DNA from: Chelatococcus asaccharovorans
Lineage (GTDB): Bacteria > Pseudomonadota > Alphaproteobacteria > Rhizobiales > Beijerinckiaceae
Direction: 5' to 3'
Length of the DNA: 64,000 bases
Assembly: GCF_003201475.1 (NCBI RefSeq)
Contig: NZ_QJJK01000001.1
Location: 694,501 to 758,500 of the forward strand
A program made the translations under genes and the position numbers. The notes beneath the pieces were generated by a model, which ran no database searches, was not told the DNA's origin, and worked only from the letters and a program-made list of their open reading frames with translations. Below, piece after piece: positions 50,627 through 59,559 of the stretch (position 1 is its first letter; every line of letters starts with the position of its first letter).

Positions 50627-51910
50627 CTATTCGGCCGCGCGCCGCTCGCTCATGCCGAAACGCCGTTCGATATATTCGGACACCAGCGCCTTGAAATCAG
50701 CGGCGAGCGTCGGCCCGCGCAAGGTCATCGCCTTGGCGCCATCGATGAACACGGGGGCAGCCGGCATCTCGCCCGTTCCCGGCAGCGAAATGCCGATATC
50801 GGCATGCTTCGACTCACCCGGTCCGTTGACGATGCATCCCATGACCGCAACGTTCAACGCCTCCACGCCGGGATAGCGCGCCTTCCACTCCGGCATGGAG
50901 GTGGAAATCCATGTCTGGATGTCACGCGCCAGTTCCTGGAACACCGTCGAGGTGGTGCGCCCGCAGCCCGGGCAGGCTGCGACCAGCGGCACGAAGGTGC
51001 GGAAGCCCATGGTCTGCAGGAGCTCCTGCGCCGCCTTCACTTCCAGCGTGCGGTCCCCGCCTGGCTCGGGCGTGAGCGAAAAGCGGATGGTATCGCCGAT
51101 GCCTTCCTGAAGGAGAATGCCAAGGGCGGCCGACGAAGCCACGATGCCTTTGGACCCCATGCCGGCCTCGGTGAGGCCGAGGTGAAGCGCATAGTCCGAG
51201 CGGCGGGCGAGCTCGCGATAAACGGCGATGAGGTCCTGAATGGCAGACACCTTCGCCGAGAGGATGATGCGGTTGCGCGGCAAACCGATCTCCTCGGCCC
51301 GCTCCGCCGAGATGAGGGCCGACTGGATCATCGCTTCCTGCGTGACCGTGCGTGCCGGCAGCGGCCGGGCCGCAACCGCATTCGCATCCATCAGGCGCGT
51401 CAGCAGTTCCTGATCGAGCGAGCCCCAGTTGGCGCCGATGCGCACGGACTTGCCGCGTCGCGCCGCCTCCTCGACGATCATGCCGAACTGCCGGTCCTTC
51501 TTGTCCTTGAAGCCGACATTGCCGGGGTTGATGCGATATTTATCCAGCGCCTCGGCACAAGCGGGATGATCGGCCAACAGCTTGTGGCCGATGAAATGAA
51601 AGTCGCCGACGATCGGCACTTTGACGCCGCGGGCGTGCAGCTTGTCCCGGATGTGGGGGACGGCCCGCGCCGCCTCATCGCGGTCGACCGTGATACGGAC
51701 GAGCTCGGACCCGGCCCGCGCCAGCGCGGCGACCTGCGCCACCGTGCCGTCGATATCCGCGGTGTCCGTGTTGGTCATGGACTGGACGACGATGGGGGCG
51801 CCGCCGCCCACCATCACATTCCCAACGGCCACGCCCACCGTGCGGTGGCGCGGTCGCGGACCACTCAGTTCAGGCATCGTATCTGGCAGGGCCATCAGGG
51901 CGGGACTCAT
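50627..51910 (-). CDS. ispG: 4-hydroxy-3-methylbut-2-enyl diphosphate synthase IspG (GcpE)
   Basis: IspG converts MEcPP to HMBPP in the MEP pathway with a [4Fe-4S] cluster. The 427-residue product has [59 protein letters not shown], the cluster ligands [13 protein letters not shown], and [18 protein letters not shown] with the third Cys and Glu. Length fits the alphaproteobacterial form. It lies 64 bp downstream of the Zur-type gene on the same strand. Confidence 0.98.
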   Translation of the reverse strand: MSPALMALPDTMPELSGPRPRHRTVGVAVGNVMVGGGAPIVVQSMTNTDTADIDGTVAQVAALARAGSELVRITVDRDEAARAVPHIRDKLHARGVKVPIVGDFHFIGHKLLADHPACAEALDKYRINPGNVGFKDKKDRQFGMIVEEAARRGKSVRIGANWGSLDQELLTRLMDANAVAARPLPARTVTQEAMIQSALISAERAEEIGLPRNRIILSAKVSAIQDLIAVYRELARRSDYALHLGLTEAGMGSKGIVASSAALGILLQEGIGDTIRFSLTPEPGGDRTLEVKAAQELLQTMGFRTFVPLVAACPGCGRTTSTVFQELARDIQTWISTSMPEWKARYPGVEALNVAVMGCIVNGPGESKHADIGISLPGTGEMPAAPVFIDGAKAMTLRGPTLAADFKALVSEYIERRFGMSERRAAE

Positions 51911-51974
51911 GGGTGGAGACTCTTATCCGCCGACGCGGAGCACATCAAGACGCAGACGCTATGTCCGCGGAGGC

Positions 51975-52604
51975 TCACGCCTTAGCACCACAATGGCCAC
52001 AAAGGCCGGTGATCTCGATCACCTCGGCCCGGGGCGTGAAATGCGCCTTCCGGCGGATGCCCTGCATCGCCGCGCTCAATTCGGGGGATGATACCTCATC
52101 CACGCCGCCGCAGCTTTCGCAGATCAGAAAGATCACGAGCTCATCAGCCGCATGCTGGTGCGGGCAGGCGACGAAGGCGTTCTGCGTCGCAAGCTTGTGG
52201 ATGAGGCCATGTTCGAGAAGAAAATCCAACGCCCGATAGACGGTGATCGGCGCCATGCGGCGTCCGTGGCGCCGGGCCAGATCCTCGACGAGATCATAGG
52301 CGCCCAGCGGGCGATGGGTCGCGAGCAAGGTTTCCAGGACCTCGCGGCGAATAGGCGTCAGCCGTACTCCGAGGCGCTCGCACAGGGCCTCGGCCGCAGC
52401 CAGCGCCTTCGGGGCCTGGGCGGCACGCGTCTGGGCGTGGTCGCAATCATGAGCATGGTCGTGCCCATGAACCTCACCGAGGACATGAGCCTCGTCATGG
52501 ATATGGGCATCATCATGGGCATGGGTATGGGGCTCGCCTCGGGCCTGTCGGCCCGCCTCGCCTGCGCGCAGTCCAGTTCGTGATGAAGGCATGTTCTCGG
52601 ACAT
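51975..52604 (-). CDS. zur: Fur-family regulator, Zur-type, with His-rich N-terminal extension
   Basis: The 209-residue product has a Fur-type fold in its last ~135 residues: LGVRLTPIRREVLETLLATHRPLGAYDLVEDLARRHGRRMAPITVYRALDFL (winged helix) and ACPHQHAADELVIFLICESCGGVDEV, with CESC and a final CGHC as structural zinc ligands. The sequence looks closer to Zur than to Fur. The first ~70 residues contain a run rich in His and Asp (HTHAHDDAHIHDEAH and HGHDHAHDCDH), not usual for the family and able to bind metal. The start is the ATG at 52604 behind AGGAA. Target genes are not seen nearby. Confidence 0.88.
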   Translation of the reverse strand: MSENMPSSRTGLRAGEAGRQARGEPHTHAHDDAHIHDEAHVLGEVHGHDHAHDCDHAQTRAAQAPKALAAAEALCERLGVRLTPIRREVLETLLATHRPLGAYDLVEDLARRHGRRMAPITVYRALDFLLEHGLIHKLATQNAFVACPHQHAADELVIFLICESCGGVDEVSSPELSAAMQGIRRKAHFTPRAEVIEITGLCGHCGAKA

Positions 52605-53042
52605 CGCGTTCCTGGAAATCGTCACTGCCGGCAATCTCGCTCGCTTGCCTCTACCGCACCTGTCGTTACCGTACTGCCGTTGCCATTCGTGGTCGCCGCC
52701 CGGGATGGCGGCAGGCATCATAACGATCTGATGCCGCCGGTCTCCTCAATCGCAGCACCTTGCGTACCACGGACCACAGGGCGCACGCCAGTGCGGCCAC
52801 GATCCGGTCTCCGTCTCCCCCCCCCTCATATCGTGACGGCTGCCGGCAGCTTGAAGAGCCTGCGACTCCCTGTGACACTGCCCTTATGCAACAATGATAG
52901 CACCTTGCTGCTTTGCAGTTGCATCGCAGCATGCGAGCGGTAAGGCTTGAGGGGAAGGCTTGATAAGAAGGCGAACATCGTCAACGAGACTTCATTTCCT
53001 TGCCTCACGATCGCATTCTGATTTTCCCTGAGGAGTAGCATC
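52605..53042. other. 438-bp divergent gap upstream of zur-type and hydroxybutyrate dehydrogenase genes
   Basis: The gap must hold the promoters of both divergent genes. No AT-rich Zur-box palindrome was found near the regulator start. TGC-N3-GCA sites lie at 52908-52928, and a GAGGAG ribosome site precedes the dehydrogenase ATG. No convincing small gene is present. Confidence 0.5.
52908..52928. promoter_or_regulatory. Possible PhaR operator upstream of hydroxybutyrate dehydrogenase
   Basis: CTGCTTTGCAG (52908-52918) is a perfect CTGC-N3-GCAG inverted repeat and TGCATCGCA (52920-52928) is a second TGC-N3-GCA. Their centres are 11 bp apart, about one helical turn. This is the kind of sequence reported for PhaR, whose gene lies 9 kb to the left. 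Regulation of the dehydrogenase by PhaR is inference. Confidence 0.5.
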
Positions 53043-53828
53043 ATGTCACTGAAATCGCGGACGGCTGTGGTGACCGGGTCAACAAGCGGTATCGGGCTCG
53101 CCGTCGCGCGCGCCCTTGCCAGCGACGGGGCCAATGTGGTGATCAACGGTTTCGGCGACGCGGCGGCGATCGAAAAAGAACGCAGCGGCATCGAGAAGGA
53201 TTTCGGCGTCAAGGCCGCCTATGTGGCGGCGGACCTCACCAAGGGTGAGGAATGCGCCAGGCTGATCACCGAGGCGGAAAAGACCTTCGGCACGGTGGAC
53301 GTGCTCGTGAACAACGCGGGCATCCAGCATGTGGCGCCGATCGAGGAATTCCCGCCGGAGAAGTGGGACATGATCATCGCGCTCAACCTGTCCGCCGCCT
53401 TCCATGCAACCCGCGCCGCCGTGCCGGGCATGAAGGCGCGCAAATGGGGGCGCATCATCAACACCGCCTCGGCCCATGCGCTCGTGGCTTCGCCCTTCAA
53501 ATCCGCCTATGTCGCGGCGAAGCACGGCATCGCCGGCCTGACGAAGACGGTGGCCCTCGAGACGGCGACCTTCGGCATCACCTGCAACGCGATCTGCCCC
53601 GGCTATGTCTGGACGCCGCTCGTGGAAAAGCAGATTCCCGATACCGCCAAGGCACGCGACATGACGGAAGAGCAGGTGAAGCGCGACGTGCTGCTGGCCG
53701 CCCAGCCCACCAAGGAATTCGTCACGGTGGAAGAGGTGGCGGCGCTCGCCCTGTTCCTCACGTCCGATGCGGCCCGGTCCATCACCGGCTCGATGCAGCA
53801 GATCGACGGCGGTTGGGTCGCCGAATAG
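53043..53828 (+). CDS. bdhA: 3-Hydroxybutyrate dehydrogenase
   Basis: The enzyme oxidises (R)-3-hydroxybutyrate to acetoacetate with NAD+ in PHB breakdown. The 261-residue SDR product has TGSTSGIGLAVARAL (cofactor site), NNAGIQHVAPIEEFPPEKWD (typical for this subfamily), NTASAHALVASPFKSAYVAAKHG (Ser-Tyr-Lys) and a C-terminal SITGSMQQIDGGWVAE. The GAGGAG site and ATG at 53043 agree with the usual start. The CitE-like lyase gene follows after 7 nt, so the two may be expressed together. Confidence 0.95.
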   Translation: MSLKSRTAVVTGSTSGIGLAVARALASDGANVVINGFGDAAAIEKERSGIEKDFGVKAAYVAADLTKGEECARLITEAEKTFGTVDVLVNNAGIQHVAPIEEFPPEKWDMIIALNLSAAFHATRAAVPGMKARKWGRIINTASAHALVASPFKSAYVAAKHGIAGLTKTVALETATFGITCNAICPGYVWTPLVEKQIPDTAKARDMTEEQVKRDVLLAAQPTKEFVTVEEVAALALFLTSDAARSITGSMQQIDGGWVAE

Positions 53829-53835
53829 CGGACAG

Positions 53836-54726
53836 ATGACAATGGCGCGGCGCCTTTCGCAATCGGTACCAGCGGGTCCGCTGCATAGCGTGCTCTACAT
53901 GCCGGCCAGCAATCGCCGCGCACTTGAGAAGGCGCGCTCGCTGAAAGCCGATGCCATCATCCTTGACCTCGAGGACGCGGTGGCACCGGCCATGAAAGCG
54001 GCAGCGCGCGGGGCCATACGGGAAGCGCTCGGCCCGGATGGCCTTTTATCCGGCCTGCGCGTCGTCCTGCGCATCAACGGCCTCGACACCGACTTCGGTG
54101 CCGATGATGTCGCGGCCCTCACCTATGCGCCGCGCTGGCCGGACGCTGTGCTCGTCCCCAAGGTCTCCAGCCCGGACGATCTCGCCCGTGTCGGCGCCGC
54201 CATGCGCCGGGCGGGCGCCCCGGGTGACCTGGCGCTTTGGGCTATGATCGAGACGCCGGCCGCCATCCTCAACCTGCGCGACATCGTCTCGGCGGCACCG
54301 GAAACCGGCCTCGCCTGCCTGGTGGTCGGTGCGAATGATATCGCCAAGGAAACGCGCATGCGCGTTTCCCCCGGCCGTGCTGCGCTCGTGCCCTTGCTGT
54401 CGTCGATCGTCGTCGCGGCCCGTGCCCATGGCCTTGCCGTGCTTGATGCCGTCTACAACGCCATCGGCGATGCCGACGGCTTCGCGGCCGAATGCGCACA
54501 GGGGCGCGACCTCGGCTTCGACGGCAAGACGTTGATCCACCCGAGCCAGATTGCTGCCGCAAAAGCCGCCTTCGCGCCTTCCGCCGACGAGATCGCCGAG
54601 GCGGAGGCGATCGTCGCTGCCTTCGCGCTGCCCGAGAACGCGCGTGCCGGCGCCATATCACTCGATGGGCGCATGGTTGAACGGCTCCATCTCGCCATCG
54701 CCGAGCAGATCCTGGAATCACGATGA
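53836..54726 (+). CDS. CitE-like HpcH/HpaI-family CoA-ester lyase
   Basis: The 296-residue product belongs to the citrate lyase beta-like group that includes malyl-CoA lyases and thioesterases. It has HSVLYMPASNRRALEKARSLKADAIILDLEDAVAP (metal-ligand Glu/Asp), VVLRINGLDT, LWAMIETPAAILNLRDI, CLVVGANDIAKE and GFDGKTLIHPSQI. The reaction cannot be chosen from sequence; (S)-malyl-CoA or citramalyl-CoA cleavage are the main options. The start at 53836 follows the dehydrogenase stop by 7 nt. Confidence 0.9.
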   Translation: MTMARRLSQSVPAGPLHSVLYMPASNRRALEKARSLKADAIILDLEDAVAPAMKAAARGAIREALGPDGLLSGLRVVLRINGLDTDFGADDVAALTYAPRWPDAVLVPKVSSPDDLARVGAAMRRAGAPGDLALWAMIETPAAILNLRDIVSAAPETGLACLVVGANDIAKETRMRVSPGRAALVPLLSSIVVAARAHGLAVLDAVYNAIGDADGFAAECAQGRDLGFDGKTLIHPSQIAAAKAAFAPSADEIAEAEAIVAAFALPENARAGAISLDGRMVERLHLAIAEQILESR

Positions 54727-54800
54727 TGGCTGTCCGCCGGCCGCGGCAGACAATTCCCACAAACGCGCAAACGAAGGAAGGCCGGCGTCGCGACACCGGC

Positions 54801-54830
54801 CTGATCCCTCCCCTCAAGGGGAGGGATCAG
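54801..54830. terminator. 13-bp GC-rich hairpin between convergent genes
   Basis: CTGATCCCTCCCC (54801-54813) and its complement (54818-54830) form a perfect 13-bp stem with the loop TCAA. It separates the convergent lyase and ppa genes. The same core occurs at 28346-28365. No T-run is seen; it is a likely bidirectional transcript end. Confidence 0.6.
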
Positions 54831-54861
54831 CCGCGCGCGCCATACGAAGGAGCGCCCTTCT

Positions 54862-55401
54862 TTATTGCGCGCCCTTCTTATTCGCCCGCTCGATTGCCTT
54901 GCGGATGAGGTCCTTGGCCTCGTCCGCATCGCCCCAGCGCGCAATCTTCACCCATTTATTGGGCTCGAGATCCTTGTAGTGCTCGAAGAAATGCTCGATC
55001 TGCTTCAAGGTGATGTCCGGCAGGTCGCTGTAGTTCTGGACCCTGTCGTAACGCATGGTCAGCTTCGGCGCGGGAACCGCGATGATCTTCTCGTCGCCGC
55101 CTGACTCATCCTCCATCAGGAGGACCCCGACGGGGCGGCAGGCCATGATGGCGCCGGGAATGATCGCACGCGTATTGGCGATCAGCACGTCGCAGGGGTC
55201 GCCATCGTCCGACAGCGTATGGGGAATGAAGCCGTAATTGCCGGGGTAGCGCATCGCCGTATAGAGAAAGCGGTCCACCACCAGGGTGCCGGCCTCCTTG
55301 TCGAGCTCATACTTGATAGGCTCGCCGCCGATGGGCACCTCGATCACGACATTGACGGTATCGGGGGGATTGGAGCCGATCTTGACGGCATCGAGACGCA
55401 T
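54862..55401 (-). CDS. ppa: Inorganic diphosphatase
   Basis: Ppa hydrolyses pyrophosphate and so drives biosynthesis. The 179-residue family I enzyme has [42 protein letters not shown], the signature DGDPCDVLI (metal Asp) and [15 protein letters not shown], and [22 protein letters not shown] near the end. Length is normal. The ATG at 55401 matches the usual start; no linked operon partner is apparent. Confidence 0.97.
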   Translation of the reverse strand: MRLDAVKIGSNPPDTVNVVIEVPIGGEPIKYELDKEAGTLVVDRFLYTAMRYPGNYGFIPHTLSDDGDPCDVLIANTRAIIPGAIMACRPVGVLLMEDESGGDEKIIAVPAPKLTMRYDRVQNYSDLPDITLKQIEHFFEHYKDLEPNKWVKIARWGDADEAKDLIRKAIERANKKGAQ

Positions 55402-55568
55402 AGGAACCTCTTACGCATTGTTGCATTGCACCATGTCGGCGAGCGTTCATACCCGCCCGCGCCATGCGGCTGCAAGTCCCGAATAGCCGGCCGATCAAAT
55501 TTGCGGCAAGACCTCCGAAGAGGAGGGCGGACCGGCGCTCAGCCTGGCACCGCCGTGGACCGTCGGCT

Positions 55569-56075
55569 TTATGGAAAAGTGTAGGCCACCTTGTCCAGCG
55601 TCACGCCGCTGAAACGGATCGGCGCCGTGCCGGCGCGCCGGCCGCCCAATCGCTCGTAAAAGGCGCAGGCCCGCGCATTATCGGACAGGGCCCAGACCAC
55701 GAGCCCCTTGAACCCACTGGACGCAAGATCTCGCCGGGCCGTGGCGAACAGTTTTGTGCCGAAGCCGAGGCCCTGAAACAGCGGATCGAGATAGAGTTCG
55801 TCGATCTCACCGCGCTGGGCCATATTCAACGTGCGGCTGGGACCATAGCTCACGTAGCCGCCGATGCGATCGCCGAGATCGAGAACGAGAAGCGGGCGTT
55901 CGCGGCGGATCATCCGGGACCACCATACCGGCCCGCGCTTGGCGATCATGCGTTCCAGAGCAAGACCGGGAAGGATCCCGCGATAGGCCTCCCGCCAGGC
56001 TGCATCATGCACGTCTGTAAGGCCCGGCACATCGGCGGGGACAGGACGACGGACACTGACGACGAGCTCACCCAT
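55569..56075 (-). CDS. GNAT family N-acetyltransferase
   Basis: The 168-residue product is a GNAT enzyme that transfers acetyl from acetyl-CoA to an unknown substrate. It begins VSVRRPVPADVPGLTDVHDAAWREAY, has the beta-strand IDELYLDPLFQGLGFGTKLFATAR (motif A with QGLGFG pyrophosphate loop) and NARACAFYERLGGRR (motif B). The substrate cannot be read from the sequence. It is on the same strand as ppa, 167 bp upstream of it. Confidence 0.9.
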   Translation of the reverse strand: MGELVVSVRRPVPADVPGLTDVHDAAWREAYRGILPGLALERMIAKRGPVWWSRMIRRERPLLVLDLGDRIGGYVSYGPSRTLNMAQRGEIDELYLDPLFQGLGFGTKLFATARRDLASSGFKGLVVWALSDNARACAFYERLGGRRAGTAPIRFSGVTLDKVAYTFP

Positions 56076-56319
56076 GAGATAATCCTAAGACGAGACCGGG
56101 GTCTCCGACAAGAGCCGCGATGCGGGACAGCTGCAACTTGGCCAAAATCCCCTTTCACAACATCGAGAAATAGCCGTGAGATGCGCCGATTCCAGGGCAT
56201 TGGCGCGCCGGAAGGGGCCTCGTTGCGGCACTTCATCCCCATATGCCAGACCCGCAGTCATTGCCGGCTGGCGATCCTCCTGCTATGGGCGGGATTATCA
56301 AGGCTGATATCGAGGATCC

Positions 56320-57042
56320 GTGCTCAACCGCTTATTGAAGCCTGAATTGCGCTACGCCCGGCGCATGGCCCGCACCGCCCGATGGGATCGCCCGCTTGGC
56401 GGGGTTCTCGACCGCGCGAATGCCTTCGCCAGCATGCTTTTCGTCGACCACGGCATTTTTCGCGTCATCTATCTCAACCGTCACCGCGTGACGGATCGCT
56501 TCTGGCGCGCCGCCCAGCCCACGCCGGCCCAGCTGCGCGCGATCGCGCGACGCGGCATTCGCACGATCATCAATCTGCGTGGCGGGCGCGATTACGGCTC
56601 CTGGCCGCTGGAGCGCGACGCCTGCGCCGCGGCCGGCCTCAGCCTGAAGGAATTCGTGCTGCGCTCGCGCGAGGCGCCGGACAAGGAAACGCTGTTCGCG
56701 GCGCGCGATCTCCTGGCCGATCTTGAGTATCCGGTCCTCGTCCATTGCAAGTCCGGCGCCGATCGCGCGGGCTTCATGGCCGCGCTTTTCCTGATCATCG
56801 CCGAAAACAAGCCGGTGGCACAGGCCAAGCGCCAGCTCTCGGCGCGCTACGGCCATTTCCGCTTCGCCAAGACCGGCATTCTCGATGCCTTCCTCGATCT
56901 CTACGCGCGCGAGGGCGAGGCCAAGGGCATCGATTTTTTCACCTGGGTCGAGCAGCACTACGACCCGGAGCAGCTCAAGCGCGACTTCAAGACACGCTTC
57001 TGGTCCGACATGATGGTCGACCGCCTGCTGAAGCGCGAATAG
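56320..57042 (+). CDS. Dual-specificity/tyrosine phosphatase family protein
   Basis: The 240-residue product has the Cys-based phosphatase loop VLVHCKSGADRAGFMAALFL (HCxxGxxR; Cys near 142) and a general-acid region upstream, preceded by TIINLRGGRDYGSW, which is typical for the DSP-like group in alphaproteobacteria. The target may be a protein or a phosphorylated lipid or sugar. The start at 56320 is ATG-like by frame, with many basic residues at the N-terminus. It is convergent with the MsbA-like gene (15 bp between stops). Confidence 0.88.
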   Translation: MLNRLLKPELRYARRMARTARWDRPLGGVLDRANAFASMLFVDHGIFRVIYLNRHRVTDRFWRAAQPTPAQLRAIARRGIRTIINLRGGRDYGSWPLERDACAAAGLSLKEFVLRSREAPDKETLFAARDLLADLEYPVLVHCKSGADRAGFMAALFLIIAENKPVAQAKRQLSARYGHFRFAKTGILDAFLDLYAREGEAKGIDFFTWVEQHYDPEQLKRDFKTRFWSDMMVDRLLKRE

Positions 57043-57057
57043 ACGGAGCCTGACGGC

Positions 57058-58839
57058 TCACGCAGGCTGCGTCTCGCCATCATCGGCCAGCTGCAGCCGG
57101 TGGAAATTGGCGTAAAGCCCGCCGGCGGCGACAAGATCCTCATGGCGGCCGGTCTCGGCGATCCGGCCGCGATCCATCACCACGATCAGGTCAGCCTGCC
57201 GCACCGTCGACAGCCTGTGGGCGATGACGAGGGTCGTGCGGCCCTGCATCAGCTCCGCCAAAGCATCCTGCACGAGCCGCTCGGATTCCGCGTCGAGCGC
57301 AGAGGTGGCCTCGTCAAGCAGCAGGATCGGCGCGTTCTTCAGGATGGCGCGGGCCAGCGACAGCCTTTGGCGCTCGCCGCCGGAAAAGCGCGAGCCGCGA
57401 TCGCCGGCACGTGTCTCGTAGCCATCGGGCAGCCGCATGATGAAATCATGGGCGGCGGCGGCCTTTGCGGCGGCCTCGATCTCCGCATCGGTCGCCCCGG
57501 GGCGACCGAAGGCGATGTTGGCGCGGATGGTGTCGTCGAAGATGACCACATCCTGGCTGACCACGGCAATGGAGGCGCGCAGACTCGCGACCGTCACGTC
57601 CCGCACGTCCTGGCCATCGATCGTCACGGCGCCGCCGGTCACGTCATAGAGGCGGGGAACGAGCGCCATCAGCGTCGACTTGCCCGAGCCGGAACGGCCG
57701 ACGAGCGCGGCCGTGCGGCCCGCCGGCAGCACGAGGTCGATGCCGTTCAGCGCCGACGCTTCGGCATGATAGCTGAAGCGGACATCGTTGAAGGCGAGCT
57801 CGCCCTTGCCGAGCGCAAGCGGCTTGGCATCAGGCCGGTCGACGATGGTCGCCGGCTCGTCCATCACTTCATAAAAGCGCTTCAGCGCGGACATCGCCTC
57901 CTGGACGATGGCGTTGAGATTGCCGAGCGTGCGGATGGGCTGGGCCGCCATGAGAAGCGCCGTCACGAAGCCGGTGAAATCACCGACGGTGCTGGTTCCC
58001 GCGAGAATGCGCCAGCCGGTATAGGCCAGCACCGCCGCAATGGCGAGGCCGCCTGCGACCTCAAGGAGCGGGTCGAGACGGGCGCGGGCATTGGCGGACT
58101 TCATCTTGAGCTCGCGCACCTTCTCGAAGGCTCCGCGCGCCTGGTCCTTGAGGTAGCCTTCCAGCCCGAAGGTCTTGGCCACGCGCGCGCCGCCCAAGCT
58201 CTCGGAGACGAGGCTCGCCATCGACCCGATCTCTTCCTGGGTCGACGTCGCGACGCGGCGCAAACGCTTGCCGAGTTTGGCGATCGGGCGGCTGGCGAAA
58301 GGCGCGATCGCGCCGGCGAGAAGCGTGAGGACCGGATCGATCCACAGCATGGCGATGACGAGCGCGATCATCGTGGCGCCATCGCGCAGCAACACGGTGA
58401 AGACCCGCGCCATCGCCTCCTTGATATAGATGAAATCCGTGCTGAAGCGCTGGGTGAGCATGGCCGGGCTCTCGCGAGAGAGCTGCGCCAGGTCGCCATC
58501 GATGAGATGCGCGTAAAGAGCGCTCTGCATGTCGGCCTCGATGCGGGTGACCACCGTGTTGGTCAGCACCGTCTGGAAATACATGGCGAAGCCGCGTACG
58601 AGGGTCGCGGCAATGACGACCAGCGGCGCCAGCAGCAATGCGCGCTCATCCTTCGCCGTGAAAGCATCGAAGGCCTTGGAGATCAGGACCGGATATGTAC
58701 CCGTCGTCGCCGCCACCACGACGACGAGCACCAGCGAGAGGGCCAGCGTCGGCCAGTGCGGCTTCACCCACGCGTGCCACAGACGCAGGAGCGTCGGAAG
58801 GGTATCGCCAGGCAACTCGGGCAGCTTGATGGGTTTCAT
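57058..58839 (-). CDS. MsbA-like ABC exporter (fused permease and ATPase)
   Basis: The 593-residue half-transporter has six membrane helices in the first 330 residues and a C-terminal ATPase with Walker A GRSGSGKSTLMALVPR, Q-loop VSQDVVIFDDTI, signature FSGGERQRLSLARAIL, Walker B ILLLDEATSALDAESE and the H-loop VIAHRLSTVRQADLI. The arrangement and sequence fit MsbA-type lipid or drug exporters; the substrate is not determined. The neighbouring glycosyltransferase and phosphatase make an envelope role plausible. Confidence 0.9.
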   Translation of the reverse strand: MKPIKLPELPGDTLPTLLRLWHAWVKPHWPTLALSLVLVVVVAATTGTYPVLISKAFDAFTAKDERALLLAPLVVIAATLVRGFAMYFQTVLTNTVVTRIEADMQSALYAHLIDGDLAQLSRESPAMLTQRFSTDFIYIKEAMARVFTVLLRDGATMIALVIAMLWIDPVLTLLAGAIAPFASRPIAKLGKRLRRVATSTQEEIGSMASLVSESLGGARVAKTFGLEGYLKDQARGAFEKVRELKMKSANARARLDPLLEVAGGLAIAAVLAYTGWRILAGTSTVGDFTGFVTALLMAAQPIRTLGNLNAIVQEAMSALKRFYEVMDEPATIVDRPDAKPLALGKGELAFNDVRFSYHAEASALNGIDLVLPAGRTAALVGRSGSGKSTLMALVPRLYDVTGGAVTIDGQDVRDVTVASLRASIAVVSQDVVIFDDTIRANIAFGRPGATDAEIEAAAKAAAAHDFIMRLPDGYETRAGDRGSRFSGGERQRLSLARAILKNAPILLLDEATSALDAESERLVQDALAELMQGRTTLVIAHRLSTVRQADLIVVMDRGRIAETGRHEDLVAAGGLYANFHRLQLADDGETQPA

Positions 58840-58869
58840 GGCAACCGCGCTAGCATACCACCGGACAAC

Positions 58870-59559
58870 TCACAACGCGGAGGCCCCTGATCGGTGCTCG
58901 CCCCGGCGGAACTGCCAGACGCTGGACCTCTTGAGTTCGCTGTCCTCCAGCGTCCGCGTCACCGGCACGCTGTAGGTTGCGAGCACCTCCAGCCGATCCT
59001 TGGGCAGATAGCTGCGACCGGGATCGCCGATCAGCACGTTGGCCCCCCGCGCCGCCAGCGCCGAAAGCCAGACGCCAACCCTTGCGGCGAGATCACGCTC
59101 ATAGAAGATGTCTCCGGCGAGAACGACATCCCACCCTTCTTCAGCGCCGACGATGTCCCGCGTGATCGGCGTCACGTCGACGCCATTCGCCTCAGCGTTG
59201 AGACCAATGGCCGCGGCAGCAAAGCCGTCAATGTCGGCGCAGATCACATCCACACCGCCGGCGCGCGCCGCAGCGATGCCAACGAGGCCGGAGCCGGCCG
59301 CGAAATCGAGCACTTTTCTGCCGCGCACCACATCCGGATTGTCGATGATATAGCGCGCCAGCGCCTGCCCGCCCGCCCAGGCGAAAGCCCAGAACGGCGG
59401 TGGCAGGCCGAGCGTACCGATCTCCTCCTCGGTCTTCTGCCAGAGCGCGGTCGCCTCATCGGCAACATAGAGGCTGATTTCCGGCGCGTGGGGCACAGGG
59501 AGGAGACGTGTGTGGCCTTCAATGAAGCCGCGCCGTGCCGCTGCACTGTCGTCGATCAT
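58870..59559 (-). CDS. ETFB lysine methyltransferase-like (METTL20) protein
   Basis: The 229-residue product is a class I methyltransferase resembling the family that methylates lysines of the electron-transfer flavoprotein beta subunit in alphaproteobacteria and mitochondria. Seen: PEISLYVADEATALWQKTEEE, PPFWAFAWAGGQALARYIIDNP, motif I VLDFAAGSGLVGIAAARAGG, ADIDGFAAAAIGLNAEANG and VVLAGDIFYERDLA. Its ATG overlaps the stop of the upstream glycosyltransferase by 4 nt (ATGA). The ETFB target is inferred from the family only. Confidence 0.88.
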   Translation of the reverse strand: MIDDSAAARRGFIEGHTRLLPVPHAPEISLYVADEATALWQKTEEEIGTLGLPPPFWAFAWAGGQALARYIIDNPDVVRGRKVLDFAAGSGLVGIAAARAGGVDVICADIDGFAAAAIGLNAEANGVDVTPITRDIVGAEEGWDVVLAGDIFYERDLAARVGVWLSALAARGANVLIGDPGRSYLPKDRLEVLATYSVPVTRTLEDSELKRSSVWQFRRGEHRSGASAL

